Under the pieces are notes generated by a model. The model was not told the origin of the DNA and did not search any database. It saw only the letters and a list, made by a program, of their open reading frames with translations. Positions 33,109 through 44,203 of a DNA stretch of 64,000 bases are shown one piece after another. The DNA is taken from NCBI GenBank assembly GCA_012064415.1, contig SSNU01000185.1, forward strand, positions 51,634 through 115,633, given 5' to 3'. Position 1 is the stretch's first letter, and the number at the start of each line of letters is the position of its first letter. The translations under genes were made by a program, and so were the position numbers. Source of the DNA: Gyrodactylus bullatarudis (Eukaryota; Platyhelminthes; Monogenea; Gyrodactylidea; Gyrodactylidae).

Positions 33109-33790
33109 GCCGGTTTTAGTCCTATTTCACATAAAAGAGGTTTAGTAATTGGTCTAGGCAAGAGGATTAGAAGAATAGCAAGTCCAGAAAAATGGCCCAA
33201 TGAGATAGAGAATTAAAATTTATGCCTAATGGAAAATGGTTACCCAGCCAGATTTGTGATAAATTCATTAATAGATCTGATATCATAGAAGATGAAACAA
33301 ACAACACAGATGAGGCTGAGAAGACTACAATTTTCATGAAGCTTAATTTTAAATGTGACGGTTCTAGTAATGATGTTAGGAAAAGATTGGTTAATCTCAT
33401 CGATCAACATTACAATAATATACAATTGAAAATTGTATTTAAAACACAGAGATTATTCAATTTGGTCCATAAGGATTTACTTAAACCTGAAGAAAAAACT
33501 CTATTGATTTACAAATTTCAATGCACTTGTGGGGCTTCATATATAGGACGAACTATAAGGAAACTTTCTACAAGATCCAGTGATCATTTGAAGAAAGACA
33601 CAGCGGTTACAAGACATCTTAAACAAGAAAATCATACTGCCTCAACTTCGAATTTTTCTATTCTTTACAAAAATCCTGGTGATGATAGCATAGATGTATG
33701 GGTGAAAGAGAAATTCTTTATTAATCTATAAAAACCAAATCTATGCGTTCAGAAAAATTATTCCTACAATCTTCAACTACCCTGGTCGAT
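33108..33790 (+). pseudogene. PLE group 1 linker-endonuclease copy
   Basis: Begins inside the linker (AGFSPISHKRGLVIGLGKRI). After a stop near 33215 and a frame change comes the 169-residue ORF at 33222-33731: DEAEKTTIFMKLNFKCDGSS, LVHKDLLKPEEKTLLIYKF, endonuclease QCTCGASYIGRTIRKLSTRS, TRHLKQENH, and VKEKFFINL. A TAA replaces a codon at 33729, after which KPNLCVQKNYSYNLQLPW continues to the usual end at 33790. The RT is absent. The two minus ORFs here are shadows. Confidence 0.85.
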
Positions 33791-34290
33791 GTGAGCTTTT
33801 TCACTTTTATCTCCATTTCTGCTATTTGTTGGAGAGTTTTGGTGTTTTTTTAGCTCACATTTTATTCTGTTTCTTAATCTTTTACTATTTCTTTGAGAAT
33901 TTGTATATTATTATATTCATTGACTTTTTTAAATTCTATAATTTTTAAAGTGACACTACTGATGATCCTTTGAGAAATGTACATTCAGTGATTTAATATA
34001 TTCTCTTCCAACTTTTGAATTTTGAGTTATGAACTTAAGAGGATTCTCGGACGTTTATGAAAATTTACGTGAATATTTAGCTCGTAATATTCCTATAATC
34101 TTTAACTATCTTGGCCAATGTGAGCTTTTTCTCTTTCCTATTCACTGTTGCTATATATTAGAGAGTTTTTGTGTTTTTTCAGCTTGCATTTTATTCTTAT
34201 TTTCTTTTACTTAACTATTTCTTTCATGATTTGTGAAATATTATATTGAATGAATTCTTAACTAATATCATTTTTATTCAAATAGATGAG
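33791..34290 (+). repeat. Two successive PLE group 1 3' ends
   Basis: The first 3' hairpin (33791-33857, inner stem TCTCC/GGAGA) and UTR end (ACTGATGATCC, about 33957) are followed at 34035 by the subterminal GGACGTTTATGAAAATTTAC block. A second truncated copy follows, consisting only of the last codons (IIFNYLGQ) and a further 3' hairpin (34121-34185). Confidence 0.65.
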
Positions 34291-34496
34291 AACAAAATCA
34301 ATAACTGCTCAAAATGTGATACGTTAATAGGAAATTTAGAGATTCTTTTAACAACATGTATTTGATGATCTTGACGTCGAAGTCAAATTGGATTACCAGT
34401 TTATTATACAAAATATCGAAAATGTACTATTGAATTTCCAAATTAGGCCCGAAAACGTTAGAATCAAACGTTCCTGGTCACCATGATGTATGGTAA

Positions 34497-34542
34497 CCGA
34501 TATAGAGTCTGAAGACCCGGCGAAAAATAACGTTTACCATTC
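34497..34542 (+). ncRNA. Hammerhead ribozyme-like motif, family 1 (two-base deletion)
   Basis: GAGT-CTGAAGA directly abuts CCCGGC-GAAA; the GA dinucleotide present in other copies is missing. The AT-rich stem III and ATTC follow, then the conserved CACGCTTATTGTTCTCTTAA flank. It is decayed. Confidence 0.5.
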
Positions 34543-35309
34543 AAACACACGCTTATTGTTCTCTTAACCTTCAAAATGAGTTTAGAATCTAACTCAAATT
34601 ATAATATTGTTCGATAATTTGGGTGATAAACATGAGTAAATGATGGTTTATATTTATATTTTATACTTAGATGGGTTAGATTTATATATCAGTAGATATT
34701 GTCTTTCAAGACTTATTATTTTCAGTGAAGTGATTGCTGCTATAAGGTGAGCAAGAAAATATAATTATTATAGATATATATTATAAATATTATCACACAG
34801 TACTTAGATAGAAATCCTATAATAGGATCTTCTTATTCACTTGGGTATATGGATAGAAAAAAGTGATTTAATTTTTTTCATTCTTTATAAATTAGAGATT
34901 TTGTAATGAAGTAGAACTATAGTATAATAATATTTTTTTTCAAGAAGGCTTAATGAGTTGAAAAATTATTTACAGACAAATGGCTGAAATGTGAGGCATA
35001 ATAATTCTATATATTATAATGATAATACAGTCAATATCAAACATGATGACTCGATAGAGATTTAAAATTGTATGAATCTTTCTTCGTTTATGAACCTACA
35101 GGAATCAGAATCCTTTTTTTCAAAATTTTCCCTTTTTCACTTTCATTAACCCTTAAATGGAAAACTCGACGGTTTAACATCACAGCTTAAGATAATTTTA
35201 TTTTCAACCTGTTTCACTTTGCTATTCTAAATTTGATTATCATTATTCTTGATTATACAGTAAAATATGTGTTACTATGATGGCTTTTGATTTTGAATAT
35301 CTGCAAAAA

Positions 35310-36213
35310 ATATGTTACATCCTATTTGTGTCGAAAGTCTCATATGTGTTTAAACACAAACGGGACGTCCCATTTGTGTCGAAAAAAATCAGGGGGGACA
35401 CATTTTCCTCTCTGCCCCTTTTCGAGTTTACATGTATTTTCTTTTTTTGCTTATTTTTAAGGTTGAAAAAAGTGTTTACGGTATATGAAGATGTATGTTC
35501 TTTCCAGGTATTCAAGGAATTTCAAACAGGTACAGCATTTCGAGTGCTTGTATTTAAATAATATAGAGAAATTCAAAGTTTAATAGCTTTTTCCCTTAAA
35601 CCGAATATTTTCATGCAGCCCCTCATTCGAAAGGATATCTAATTCCGCATCAAAAGTGCTTTATTTGAAGACTAAATTAAATAGTTTTATTCAATCAATA
35701 CATTGAATTGAATTTTATTTACTAAAACTATTACTGAAAGGCATTTTAAACTGCTGATAACATTCTTTTTTTCGTATAATCAATGGGAATTTTTAGTTTG
35801 AGAAGTTAATTATAAGATTGAATAGGTGAACTTGAATGAAAAAAAGTTATGCTTCATAACAAGGAGCCTCAAATCCAATTGAATCCTCAAATTATTCGAT
35901 GCGGAATTGAATATCCTTTCGAATGAGGGGCTGCATGAAAATATTAGGTTTAAGGGAAAAAGCTATTAAACTTTGAATTTCTCTATATTATTTAAATACA
36001 AGCACTCGAAATGCTGTACCTGTTTGAAATTCCTTGAATACCTGGAAAGAACATACATCTTCATATACCGTAAACACTTTTTTCAACCTTAAAAATAAGC
36101 AAAAAAAGAAAATACATGTAAACTCGAAAAGGGGCAGAGAGGAAAATGTGTCCCCCCTGACTTTTTTCGACACATATGGGACTTTCGACACAAATAGGAA
36201 GTAACAAATATAT
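35310..36213. repeat. Large palindromic (foldback) element
   Basis: Arms 35310-35650 and 35897-36213 are near-perfect inverted repeats around about 245 bp. The left arm has an extra block of about 30 bp (GTTTAAACACAAACGGGACG). Both arms contain the CCTCTCTGCCCC motif (35407, 36131). The plus ORF 35277-35561 and minus ORF 35988-36191 are the same sequence read from each arm (EFTCIFFFCLFLRLKKVF) and are probably not proteins. Confidence 0.8.
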
Positions 36214-36533
36214 ACCTCCTTTGGTAACTGGGTGTATAATACCCCAACTTGAAAAAGAATTGCATTATGTATCTGTATGATGTTACTTTCATTATTTTAT
36301 TTACTAACAATTAGCAAAGACGAAAAAAGTGTGCTCTCTGGAACACCCGATGATTTAGATGAATATCGAAAAATTATTATCATGCGGTAAAAATCAGCAT
36401 GGTAACATACTAATCAACGTCAGACAAAGGAATAGGTCTTCATAATAGTTTATTGAATCTTTGTTTTTGTTTCTCATAAATAATTCTCACCCCACAAAAA
36501 GAAAGCTTTGTATATGATTATACTCTATTCTTC

Positions 36534-37121
36534 AGTGCTCATCAAAAAAATGTTTACACTATTATTTGGCCTTTATGCAGTTATTATAATTCATCATAGA
36601 ACTAATTTCATATCAAAAAGAAGATAATTTAATTTTCTTACCGTTAATATAAAAATATTTGTCTTTTTATCATTCCTAAGTTGTAAAATTCAAATTTTAT
36701 TTTTTCCATCGAAATTCGAAACAACATAGTACTTTTTTAAACTTTTTATCCTGTAAAGTCACCGTTATTCATGACAGCATCAAAAAATTTGGCATTGATT
36801 TATATAGGCTTTCTATGAAATCCTGCTGAAATATGAGGTCCTCTTTTTCTATTTCTCCAAGTAACTTTTAATAAGAAATTGAATTGAGCTGTTCATTGAG
36901 ATGTCATGAATCCCAAAACCATTACACTCCCGCCACCGAAATTTTTTTCCCAATGCGTTCGGAATCAAGCTCTTTCGACCTCTTTTTCTAGGATTCTTTT
37001 TCGGATTTTTTGGTTTATTGATATACATAATTGTTTGATTACTATATCGAATCTCTCTTGCAACTTTTCGTAACGGCATAAAGACCAAATAATAGTGTAA
37101 ACATTTTTTTTGATGAGCACT
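36534..37121. mobile_element. Tc1-like deletion derivative
   Basis: Inverted ends AGTGCTCATCAAAAAAATGT (left, 36534) and its inverse (right, to 37121). The right end is followed by TA. The inverted repeat extends about 40 bp with one indel. Sequence beginning CAGTGC/TAGTGC is typical of Tc1 family ends. Confidence 0.7.
36849..37088 (-). pseudogene. Tc1/mariner-type transposase DNA-binding fragment
   Basis: A 79-residue frame on minus: MPLRKVAREIRYSNQTIMYI, then NPRKRGRKSLIPNALGKKF. It resembles the paired-like DNA-binding region of Tc1/Tc3 transposases (first helix-turn-helix ending at a basic GRK hook, then the second). No DDE part is left; the element is about 590 bp. Family assignment rests on the position between Tc1-like ends and on the HTH pattern. 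Confidence 0.5.
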
Positions 37122-37146
37122 ATATTATACTATATGAATTGTACAT

Positions 37147-37605
37147 ATGTTGTGTGGGGGACGCAAAAAAGAGAAAATAAGCCTATTATATTATGTCTTT
37201 AACTCTATCTTAAAGTTAATGTATTTATACGGCACAAAATTGACTGCTGAAGAATGTGCAGATATGACAGGTGTTACCAAGAAAACATTTATCAGTTACA
37301 CCAAAAAAATTTCCAGACAGTTATCTCGATATACTCCAAATGAAACCGTTGAGATAGATGAAATGCATTTATTTAAGCGAAAATACTATAGTGGACGCAA
37401 TTCACTGAACCAAAAATTATAAAAATTACTATTATTATTAGGATTATTGGTGCTGTTTGGAGAGGCAACAAATTGGTCAAATTCAAAATTGTCCCTAAAC
37501 GGAATAAGCGAACTTTGCTTCAGTTTGTCCAGTTAAATGTTGAGCCAGGTATATCCTTGATATGTATACAAACTGGAAATTTAAAGCATTATTGTATTCT
37601 GAATT
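37147..37605 (+). pseudogene. Merlin-like (ISXO2-type) transposase fragment
   Basis: The 91-residue ORF at 37147-37422 has LTAEECADMTGVTKKTFISY (helix-turn-helix) and then ETVEIDEMHLFKRKYYSGR, the first catalytic Asp motif of ISXO2/Merlin transposases. After a frame change at about 37425 comes RIIGAVWRGNKLVKFKIVPK (37440-37500). After another near 37555 comes DMYTNWKFKALLYS (37559-37600), matching the second catalytic Asp region. It is truncated after that. Inverted ends were not found. Confidence 0.7.
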
Positions 37606-38214
37606 TTTTTATATTCTCATTTATAACCGGAGTTATTTAACTTTGAAAATACTACTTTTATTGATTTAATAGGATAAGTGATCGAGGGGACAGTGAAACA
37701 AAGAAGGGCAGTAAAGGAATGTGGAATTGACACATTAATTATTAGCCTATGCGCACTTTTTTGGACTTACTTCCAAATTCATTACAAGTAGTATTAAGTT
37801 ATATAAAATCAAGAAAAAACCGTTTCTTATTTCAATTTTGCAAAAACATCTGTATTTCTTCATTATTCAGCCATTGAGCGAATTTCTCTTAATTACCTTT
37901 TAGCTTTTACTTGAATTTTCTATTGAACGATTTTCTTAAGATCTAAAAATCAAAGAGAATTGTAAGTATTTACTCTTAGAAATCTCAATATCTTTGTCTA
38001 AAATAATAAAAAATTGTATATTAGTCACGTTTAATGATTTTTTATTTCTTTTGTAATTTCCCATAAATAATTATAAATAGTTTCAAGAAAATTCAATCAG
38101 AGGTCAAATTCCTAATAGTATAAAATATTTACGAAAAATAGTAAAAACATGCAGCTTCAATGACAGCACAGATGTGCGAAGGAAAAATGTTTTATCAAAA
38201 AGTATAAAAGATAT

Positions 38215-38640
38215 ATTAACCCCAAATACGTATTTCTTAAAGGATCATCAGTGGTATCACTTTAAAAATGATAAGAGTTAAATAATTGAATGAAAATAAT
38301 AATTTACAATTTTAAAAGAAATAGTACAAGTTTAAGAATTAAGAATGCATGTGAGCTGAAAAAACACCAAAACTCTCCATTAAATAGCAACAGTGGAGAG
38401 ATAATTGAAAAAGCTCACATAGGCCAAGGTAGTTGAAGATTATATGAACACATATATTGGGTTTGTATTGATTGATAAAGAATTTCTCCTTTACCCATAC
38501 ATCGATGCTGTCATCCCCAGGGTTTTTGTATAAAACGGAAAAATTTGAAATTGAAGCTACGTGGCTTTCCTGCTTAAGATGTCTAGTAACCGCGGTATCC
38601 TTATGGAGATGATCATTGGATCTCGTAGACAATTTCCTGT
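38215..38640 (-). pseudogene. PLE group 1 endonuclease C-terminal fragment and 3' UTR
   Basis: On minus: RKLSTRSNDHLHKDTAVTRH, KQESHVASISNFSVLYKNPG, and VKEKFFINQYKPNICV. It then jumps to IIFNYLGLCEL by a short deletion, runs into the 3' hairpin (38351-38420), and ends ACTGATGATCC (about 38247). The block GTCATCCCCAGGGTTTTTGT occurs at 38511 and again directly repeated at 38640. Confidence 0.8.
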
Positions 38641-38679
38641 CATCCCCAGGGTTTTTGTATAATTTGGAGTTAATATATA

Positions 38680-38890
38680 TTTTATTTCTATTTTAATATG
38701 ATTTTAAGTGGATTTTCGGACGTATTTGAGAATTTCCGTGAATTATTCAATCAGAAAAAGTATAAACCTAATTTGTGTGTTCAAAAAAACATTCTCTTTC
38801 AACATTCAACAACCATGGTCTATGTGAGCTTTTTCCCCTTTCTTCACACTGTTTAAAAGTTTTTGGTGTTTTTCTAAACAATGTAATTAA
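38680..38890 (+). pseudogene. PLE group 1 subterminal block and C-terminal remnant
   Basis: AAGTGGATTTTCGGACGTAT (38703) is followed by YKPNLCVQKNILFQHSTTMV-like codons (38762-38825) and a damaged 3' hairpin. The subterminal block repeats at 38891. The minus ORF 38768-38989 is a shadow. Confidence 0.6.
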
Positions 38891-40081
38891 GTGGATTTTC
38901 TGACGCTTTTGAACAATTTCGTGAATAACTCGAACGTTTTTATAGAATGGATAAATAATTTTTCCAAATAGTACCTTTCTTCTGGCCATTAGTTTTCTAA
39001 TTGAAAATGATTATTAATATCCTGTGTTAGCTGAGCAAACGTTGAGGGCACAATAGAGGAATGGACACTATTCTTCAATCATCTTGAAAGTTGACAAAGT
39101 TCAAAAACGACGACTGGATCTTGTCGAAAGATCAATCCAGTAGATATATGTTTATGACAATTGTCAATGTTGATGTCTGTTATATCCATGAATAAATTTT
39201 ATAAAAAATTTTCTGATCTCAAATAAGAGCTTATTTTAATTAAAGATTCTATTCTTAACAATCAAAATCACGTTTAACTCTTAATAATAAATTCTCGAAG
39301 CTACTTGTTAATAATAACAGGATTGATTCATATTAAAAAACCTGCGTTCCTAATTTGAACATAAACCCACCCAAACAATTGACTTCATGATAATTTACAA
39401 ATTAAACCCTCCCCCAAATACTTTTTGAAGAGAGCCATTCAGATCAATTTTTAATTTTCTTTGTATTTTGTACTATATATCTTGCATATAATAGGTTGGT
39501 GAGTATGGCGCACACAATACGCCCATGTCATCCTCCTTAATAAAAATATTGAATTAAATAATTTTTGAATATCATCATGAGTTAACCATGCAAATATTTT
39601 TCTGTTTACTTTTTGTTTTATAAGACTCACTTATTAAGAAAAAATTATATCAAAAAAGGATAAAGCATCATAATAATGATTTAGAACTTAAGTGTGAAAA
39701 GAAGATCCAGTTTATATTTCTAAAGATTTCTTTAATCTTACAGATTGCAAAATAATATGTGAGTTGTCATCATAAGTCTTAATTCATAATATTAAATCTT
39801 AAATGGCTAAATACTAAATTGGAAGCCCTGGCTCTTTCGTCAAAGAAACGCCAATGATAAGTTGTCTAGATGATGAAATATCTTTATCATAAAATTTCAA
39901 ATAATGAGATATATTAAATAAATAGGTAATAAAAATAATAAAACTAGAGAAATGTATCTAGGCCTGTATTCATTTTGTACTGATGATTATATTTTTCGCT
40001 GCTCATCATGTCAGAAGCGAAAATAGATTTAAGAGGGTAGTAAAGGTAAGAATTTATCTTAAAGGTCAATTATTCGCAATA

Positions 40082-41534
40082 CAGGTAAAAGCTCTGTAAA
40101 GTGAGACAACTTGTTAAAAATATCAATAGTATTTGAAATCCTTTTTACCCCAAATTTTGACCAATGAAATTACAGTATCATTTTAGGTTTTTAAAAAGGA
40201 ATGAAAAATTATTTTCTTTCCCAAAACCCCTCCCCCTCCACCCCACAGAGGTGATGTCATCCATGCTTATGATATGCATTGCATAGATATACGTTGGTAT
40301 ATTCATGACTAGACATGTCAATCTAAACTATCATCCACCCCGAATCTACATACCCTAACCTAGTCATATTTCAACGTAGTCATGAGTGTTTGATAGACAT
40401 TTCCTTACGTGTTATCATTATCCAGGAGCGTTTGACAGACACATTCATCCCTACATACTATGTATAGCATAGTGTAATGCAAATTTAACACGTCAACCAT
40501 GCCGTTTACTAACCAAGACAAGCTTGATATTCTCCTTGACATGGAAAAAACGAATGTTAGTCTAAAAGATATAGCGCAGAAATTTAATGTTTCCGTTTCT
40601 TCTATTCTACGTTGGCAAAAGAACGCTGGAAAAATATCGGCTGATGTTAATTATGATTATGGGGACCGGTTCAAGAGACTTAACGCAAGAGTAGCTGAAA
40701 AAAGTTGAAGAACTTAAAGAGAAATCTATAGAAATACAGTCCAGTCATATCCAAGATGTTGTCGATGTTGTTGCCAACAGCAAAAATCTACCCCATGTTC
40801 TTCAACCAATAGACGCAGGTATAGTACGAAAATTCAAAGCCATGTATAATAAGCGTCTAGAGGCTATACGATCTGAAAGAGGCTTATTCGTCAATGATAT
40901 GAGCAGAGTTATGAATTTAGCAGACTTTATTCGAATAGCAGTCGATATATGGGACAATATCGATCCAGACACTATGATTAAGTGTTGGGAAGAAACTGGA
41001 TTGATACCCAAGAATGATGGTGACACTGAAGATATACGAAAAGCAACATTGGTTGATCTGGAACTTCTCAAGAATTATCTATCGATTCGAAAACTTAAAG
41101 GGTCCATCAGTAAAATAGAAGACCTAGAATTCATCAAAGATAGCCCAGTATTAAATTCTACTGTCTATGATTTTCAATAAACTATTTTCTAAAAACAGTA
41201 ATAACTTTGTAATTCCATAATATGTAAGATAGAATACTGTCGCAAGAAAATTGAATATGCCTATGACACACTCATGACTAGGTTAAGGTATGTAGATGAT
41301 AGTTTAGATTGACATGTCTAGTCATGAATATACCAACGTATATCTATGCAATGCATAGCATAAGCATGGATGACATCACCTCTGTGGGGTTTTGGGAAAG
41401 AAAATAATTTTTCATTCCTTTTTAAAAACCTAAAATGATACTGTAATTTCATTGGTCAAAATTTGGGGTAAAAAGGATTTCAAATACTATTGATATTTTT
41501 AACAAGTTGTCTCACTTTACAGAGCTTTTACCTG
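40082..41534 (+). mobile_element. pogo/Tigger-like internal-deletion element
   Basis: Ends CAGGTAAAAGCTCTGTAAAG (40082) and its inverse (41534), each flanked by TA. The inverted repeats are about 250-320 bp long; the left arm has small insertions such as CCCCTCCACC (40230) relative to the right. A related end, CAGGTGAAAGTCTTGTAAAG, occurs alone at 63406. Confidence 0.85.
40499..41180 (+). pseudogene. pogo/Tigger-like transposase lacking its DDE core
   Basis: Residues 1-60 from 40499 (FTNQDKLDILLDMEKTNVSL, KDIAQKFNVSVSSILRWQK) form the CENP-B/psq-type helix-turn-helix. A one-base shift at about 40700 leads into VEELKEKSIEIQSSH and then directly into LPHVLQPIDAGIVRKFK and KCWEETGLIPKN. These are the conserved segment around the third catalytic Asp (QPxDxG) and the C-terminal helix of DDE_1 transposases. 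About 200 residues with the first two acidic residues are deleted. It could bind the ends but not cut. Confidence 0.85.
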
Positions 41535-42273
41535 TATCTCCTTTACTGATTTGAATAATTTTTCGTATTGAGATATTACTCAGTGTCATCTGTAGAGTTT
41601 ATTTGTAAGAGGTTGTATTTCCCACCCTTAAATGAGATGTGTACATATAAGCATCACATATATTACATGGTATATGAGGTTAACATGTGTAATGAGTCTT
41701 GTAAAAGAGATTTCAAATATTGTTTGAAATAAGGGTTGATTCCAAAAAACAATCCCAAGAAATTTTTTTTTCTAACGTTCACCTCAGCGCTTGATTTTTT
41801 ACGGCTCTTGCATGGTCTTCCATATTTTTTATTTACTCTGTAACCTTCAAGTTCCGACTCGATCAGATTTTCGACGTCACAGAGCATGATAATCTCCAAG
41901 TAAGCTACTTTCAAGGAGATTATTTTGTATTTATTTGGGGCATGCTTATTTAAAACAACGTATTACTTTTTTGCCACGGCATACAGATGTTTATAGGGGT
42001 ATTGATTAATTTTTGCAAAGAATTTTCATAAAGAATTTGAATCATTCAAGTTACACCATTCAGTAAAAGGGGAATTTTGAAATAAGAATAATTTATTCGA
42101 GGTAAAGAGTTGAAATTTTCATTGTGGTGATTTTTGGAAATTTTTGGGGTGATTATTCGGAAAAATTCTCCTTTGGGGTGATTTTTAATATAAACCCTTA
42201 AAATAGTGTTTACTTTTTCAAAATGATGTTCATTACAATCATAATACAAATAAAAAATTAGAATAATACAGGT

Positions 42274-42370
42274 GAAGTACCCGTTTTCTATCCCACTCTG
42301 CCCAAATCGTGTTTTACATCTTGGTTATATACCTAAACCATGATTTTTCTCGACCAATGAGAGTACAGGG
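42274..42370 (+). repeat. Solo pogo-type terminal repeat
   Basis: TA-CAGGTGAAGTACCCGTT followed by CCCACTCTGCCC and an ACCAATGAGAGTA block. A similar end in inverse orientation is at 51960-52078 (CAGGTGAGGTACCCTG on minus, with ACCAATAGAAT). They are diverged, so they are more likely ends of two related elements than of one 9.8-kb element. Confidence 0.5.
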
Positions 42371-42825
42371 AACATTCAACCAATGAAAATCAAGCACATT
42401 GAATTTTTGATTTTTAAGTAGGATTCCTGTTGTGTTTCACATAAATAGCTTTAAATAATATTTTTTCGAAAATATTTTTATGTAAAAGATTTAGTTATAT
42501 AAAGATCTATCGTTTGGTATGCTTTTCAGAATTCTAGCTTCAGAAATAAGAAAGTTAAGAAAATCCACATTTTGAACTATAAAATTAGTACCATTAAATG
42601 CAGAGTTAAAAGTTTAGCCCTTTCCTAGAATTTCGTAATGAAATATTATTCCAGGTCAAAACTAGACTGTTTTAAAGTTGGATGCGTCCAAATTTAAATT
42701 TCTAATCAATATTGAGAAAAGTCGTATTTCTAATTTTCCTAACCCATTCCTAAAAAGGGGAGGAGTGGTGAATAAATGTTAATATAATTGAGAAACGGAA
42801 TCCGAACGCTCCATCATTAAAATAT

Positions 42826-42950
42826 CTTGAGTGGTCAATGAGAAACTCATTGTGAGGATTTAGAAATCAGGTGTAAATTTTGTAATAAAGCTTTAATATA
42901 CATCTGATTTCTAAATCCTTACTACGAGTTTCTCATTAACCACTCAAAAT
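42826..42950. repeat. Short palindrome
   Basis: TGAGTGGTCAATGAGAAACT (42829) pairs with AGTTTCTCATTAACCACTCA (about 42930-42949), with the inner CAGATTTCTAAATCC-type arms also matching. The unit recurs singly at 1945 and 15985. Confidence 0.6.
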
Positions 42951-43799
42951 ATTTTCAAAGATGTTCGGCACTTTTTCCTTCTTCATAATAAAATATCTCG
43001 CAGAATATATTATATAAGTATAATTTCTAAAACAGCTAAAATTCATAGATTATATTAACATCCTCAGACACAGAAAATCTCAGTTTCATGAGTTTTAATG
43101 GAATCTCAAATCTACTGAAGTATTCAATAAGTGTAATCTCATTATTCCACCTACTTAAGAAATCAAAATGTATATTTATTTGGAATTATTAAAGGTTGCA
43201 AATAGAAAAGTGAGGCATTTTACTTGATGCAATTCAATACAAAATTTCAAAAGGTTAATTTAATTTTTTCACTGATTTTTTGTTCTGTTTAACTTTTTGT
43301 TCTTAACTTTGATCGTAATTTCAAGATGAGGAAAAGGGTAAACAAAAAATGGACTCCAAATTATGTTAAGATATTATTTTATTTTTGCATATGCCGGAAC
43401 CAACTATCCATTTATTTTTCAACAGGATTAGAGTAAAAAACATACAAAACAAGGAAAAAATGCAAGGTTAATAAATTTAGAAATCTACTGATCCATTAAT
43501 AAAAAATTTGGAGACCTTGAAAATTGTAAGGAAAATTGATCAGGGGAAAAAGAAAATATCACAAAGTTCTGTTGAGTATTAATAAAAAAAAATCAGCAAT
43601 AAAATTTCCTCATTATATTTTTAGAGCAATTTTTCTGAATCTCCAATATATACAATTAGTCAATTAATTAAGGAATCAATTACGCACATCAATTACACAT
43701 AATGTTTTTTATGTTAAAATATAATATGTATTCATGATACTGAAATATCAAGGGTTGGGTGAAAATGGGTAACTCATTCCTTTCCTTACCAAATACATG

Positions 43800-44035
43800 T
43801 GTGAAGCAAATTGTATTGAACAATCCGAGAAGTCAACTGTAGTTGATAATCAAATTATGAGCCAACCCATAATTAGTGTGAAAGAAGAGGTGAGAAACAA
43901 TGCAAGATCAAACCAACCTACAATTAAGGAAAATTAAGAGAAGAAAACGAAAAAAGTAATTATATGCAAACGGAAAAGGCCCAGTGGGCAGTTACTAATG
44001 GATGGATTCCTAAAGTGCAAAGAGGGCCCAAGCCT
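43800..44035 (+). pseudogene. PLE group 2 C-terminal tail with PCNA-box-like end
   Basis: Translation gives SEKSTVVDNQIMSQPIISV (about 43830-43885), then after a frame change KRKRPSGQLLMDGFLKCKE (43971-44027). The last part aligns with QLQIDNFLKRQK (53437-53472) and QQKIDQFMKRQK (57212-57247): Gln, two residues, Ile/Met, Asp, one residue, Phe, Leu/Met, Lys. The ribozyme at 44154 follows in the same orientation. Confidence 0.7.
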
Positions 44036-44153
44036 GGAGAAGAGACGAAAGTAAAGCCGCATGGAAACAGGATTTTCACCCTCCCTGAGCAGCGAACCTT
44101 TGAACCAATGGAGGGGCAGAAATATTATGCATTGTACAATGTATATATCTAGT

Positions 44154-44203
44154 CCGGGATTAAGTCTGATGAGACCCGGCGAAATAAAACGTTTATCACT
44201 TAA
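44154..44203 (+). ncRNA. Hammerhead ribozyme (type I), family 1, best-preserved copy
   Basis: Perfect core CTGATGA (44166-44172) and GAAA (44181-44184). Stem I TTAAGT (44160-44165) pairs fully with ACTTAA (44198-44203). Stem III ATAAA (44184-44188) pairs with TTTAT (44192-44196) around loop ACG, and the predicted cleavage follows C44197. The stem II position holds GACCCGGC, whose CCCGG (44175-44179) is complementary to CCGGG upstream of stem I (44154-44158). The motif order and all invariant core bases match hammerheads known from Penelope-like elements. Self-cleavage is a prediction. Confidence 0.8.

Noticed and set aside
35277..36310. Four ORFs with a hydrophobic CIFFFCLFLRLKKVF segment, possibly a membrane peptide
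   Set aside because: The same sequence read from both arms of a palindrome, with no conservation of frame beyond the repeat.
41663..41914. Minus ORF of 83 residues with a basic KKYGRPCKSRKKS stretch
   Set aside because: No family recognised, and no start context or repeat association to support it; kept out as a probable chance ORF.
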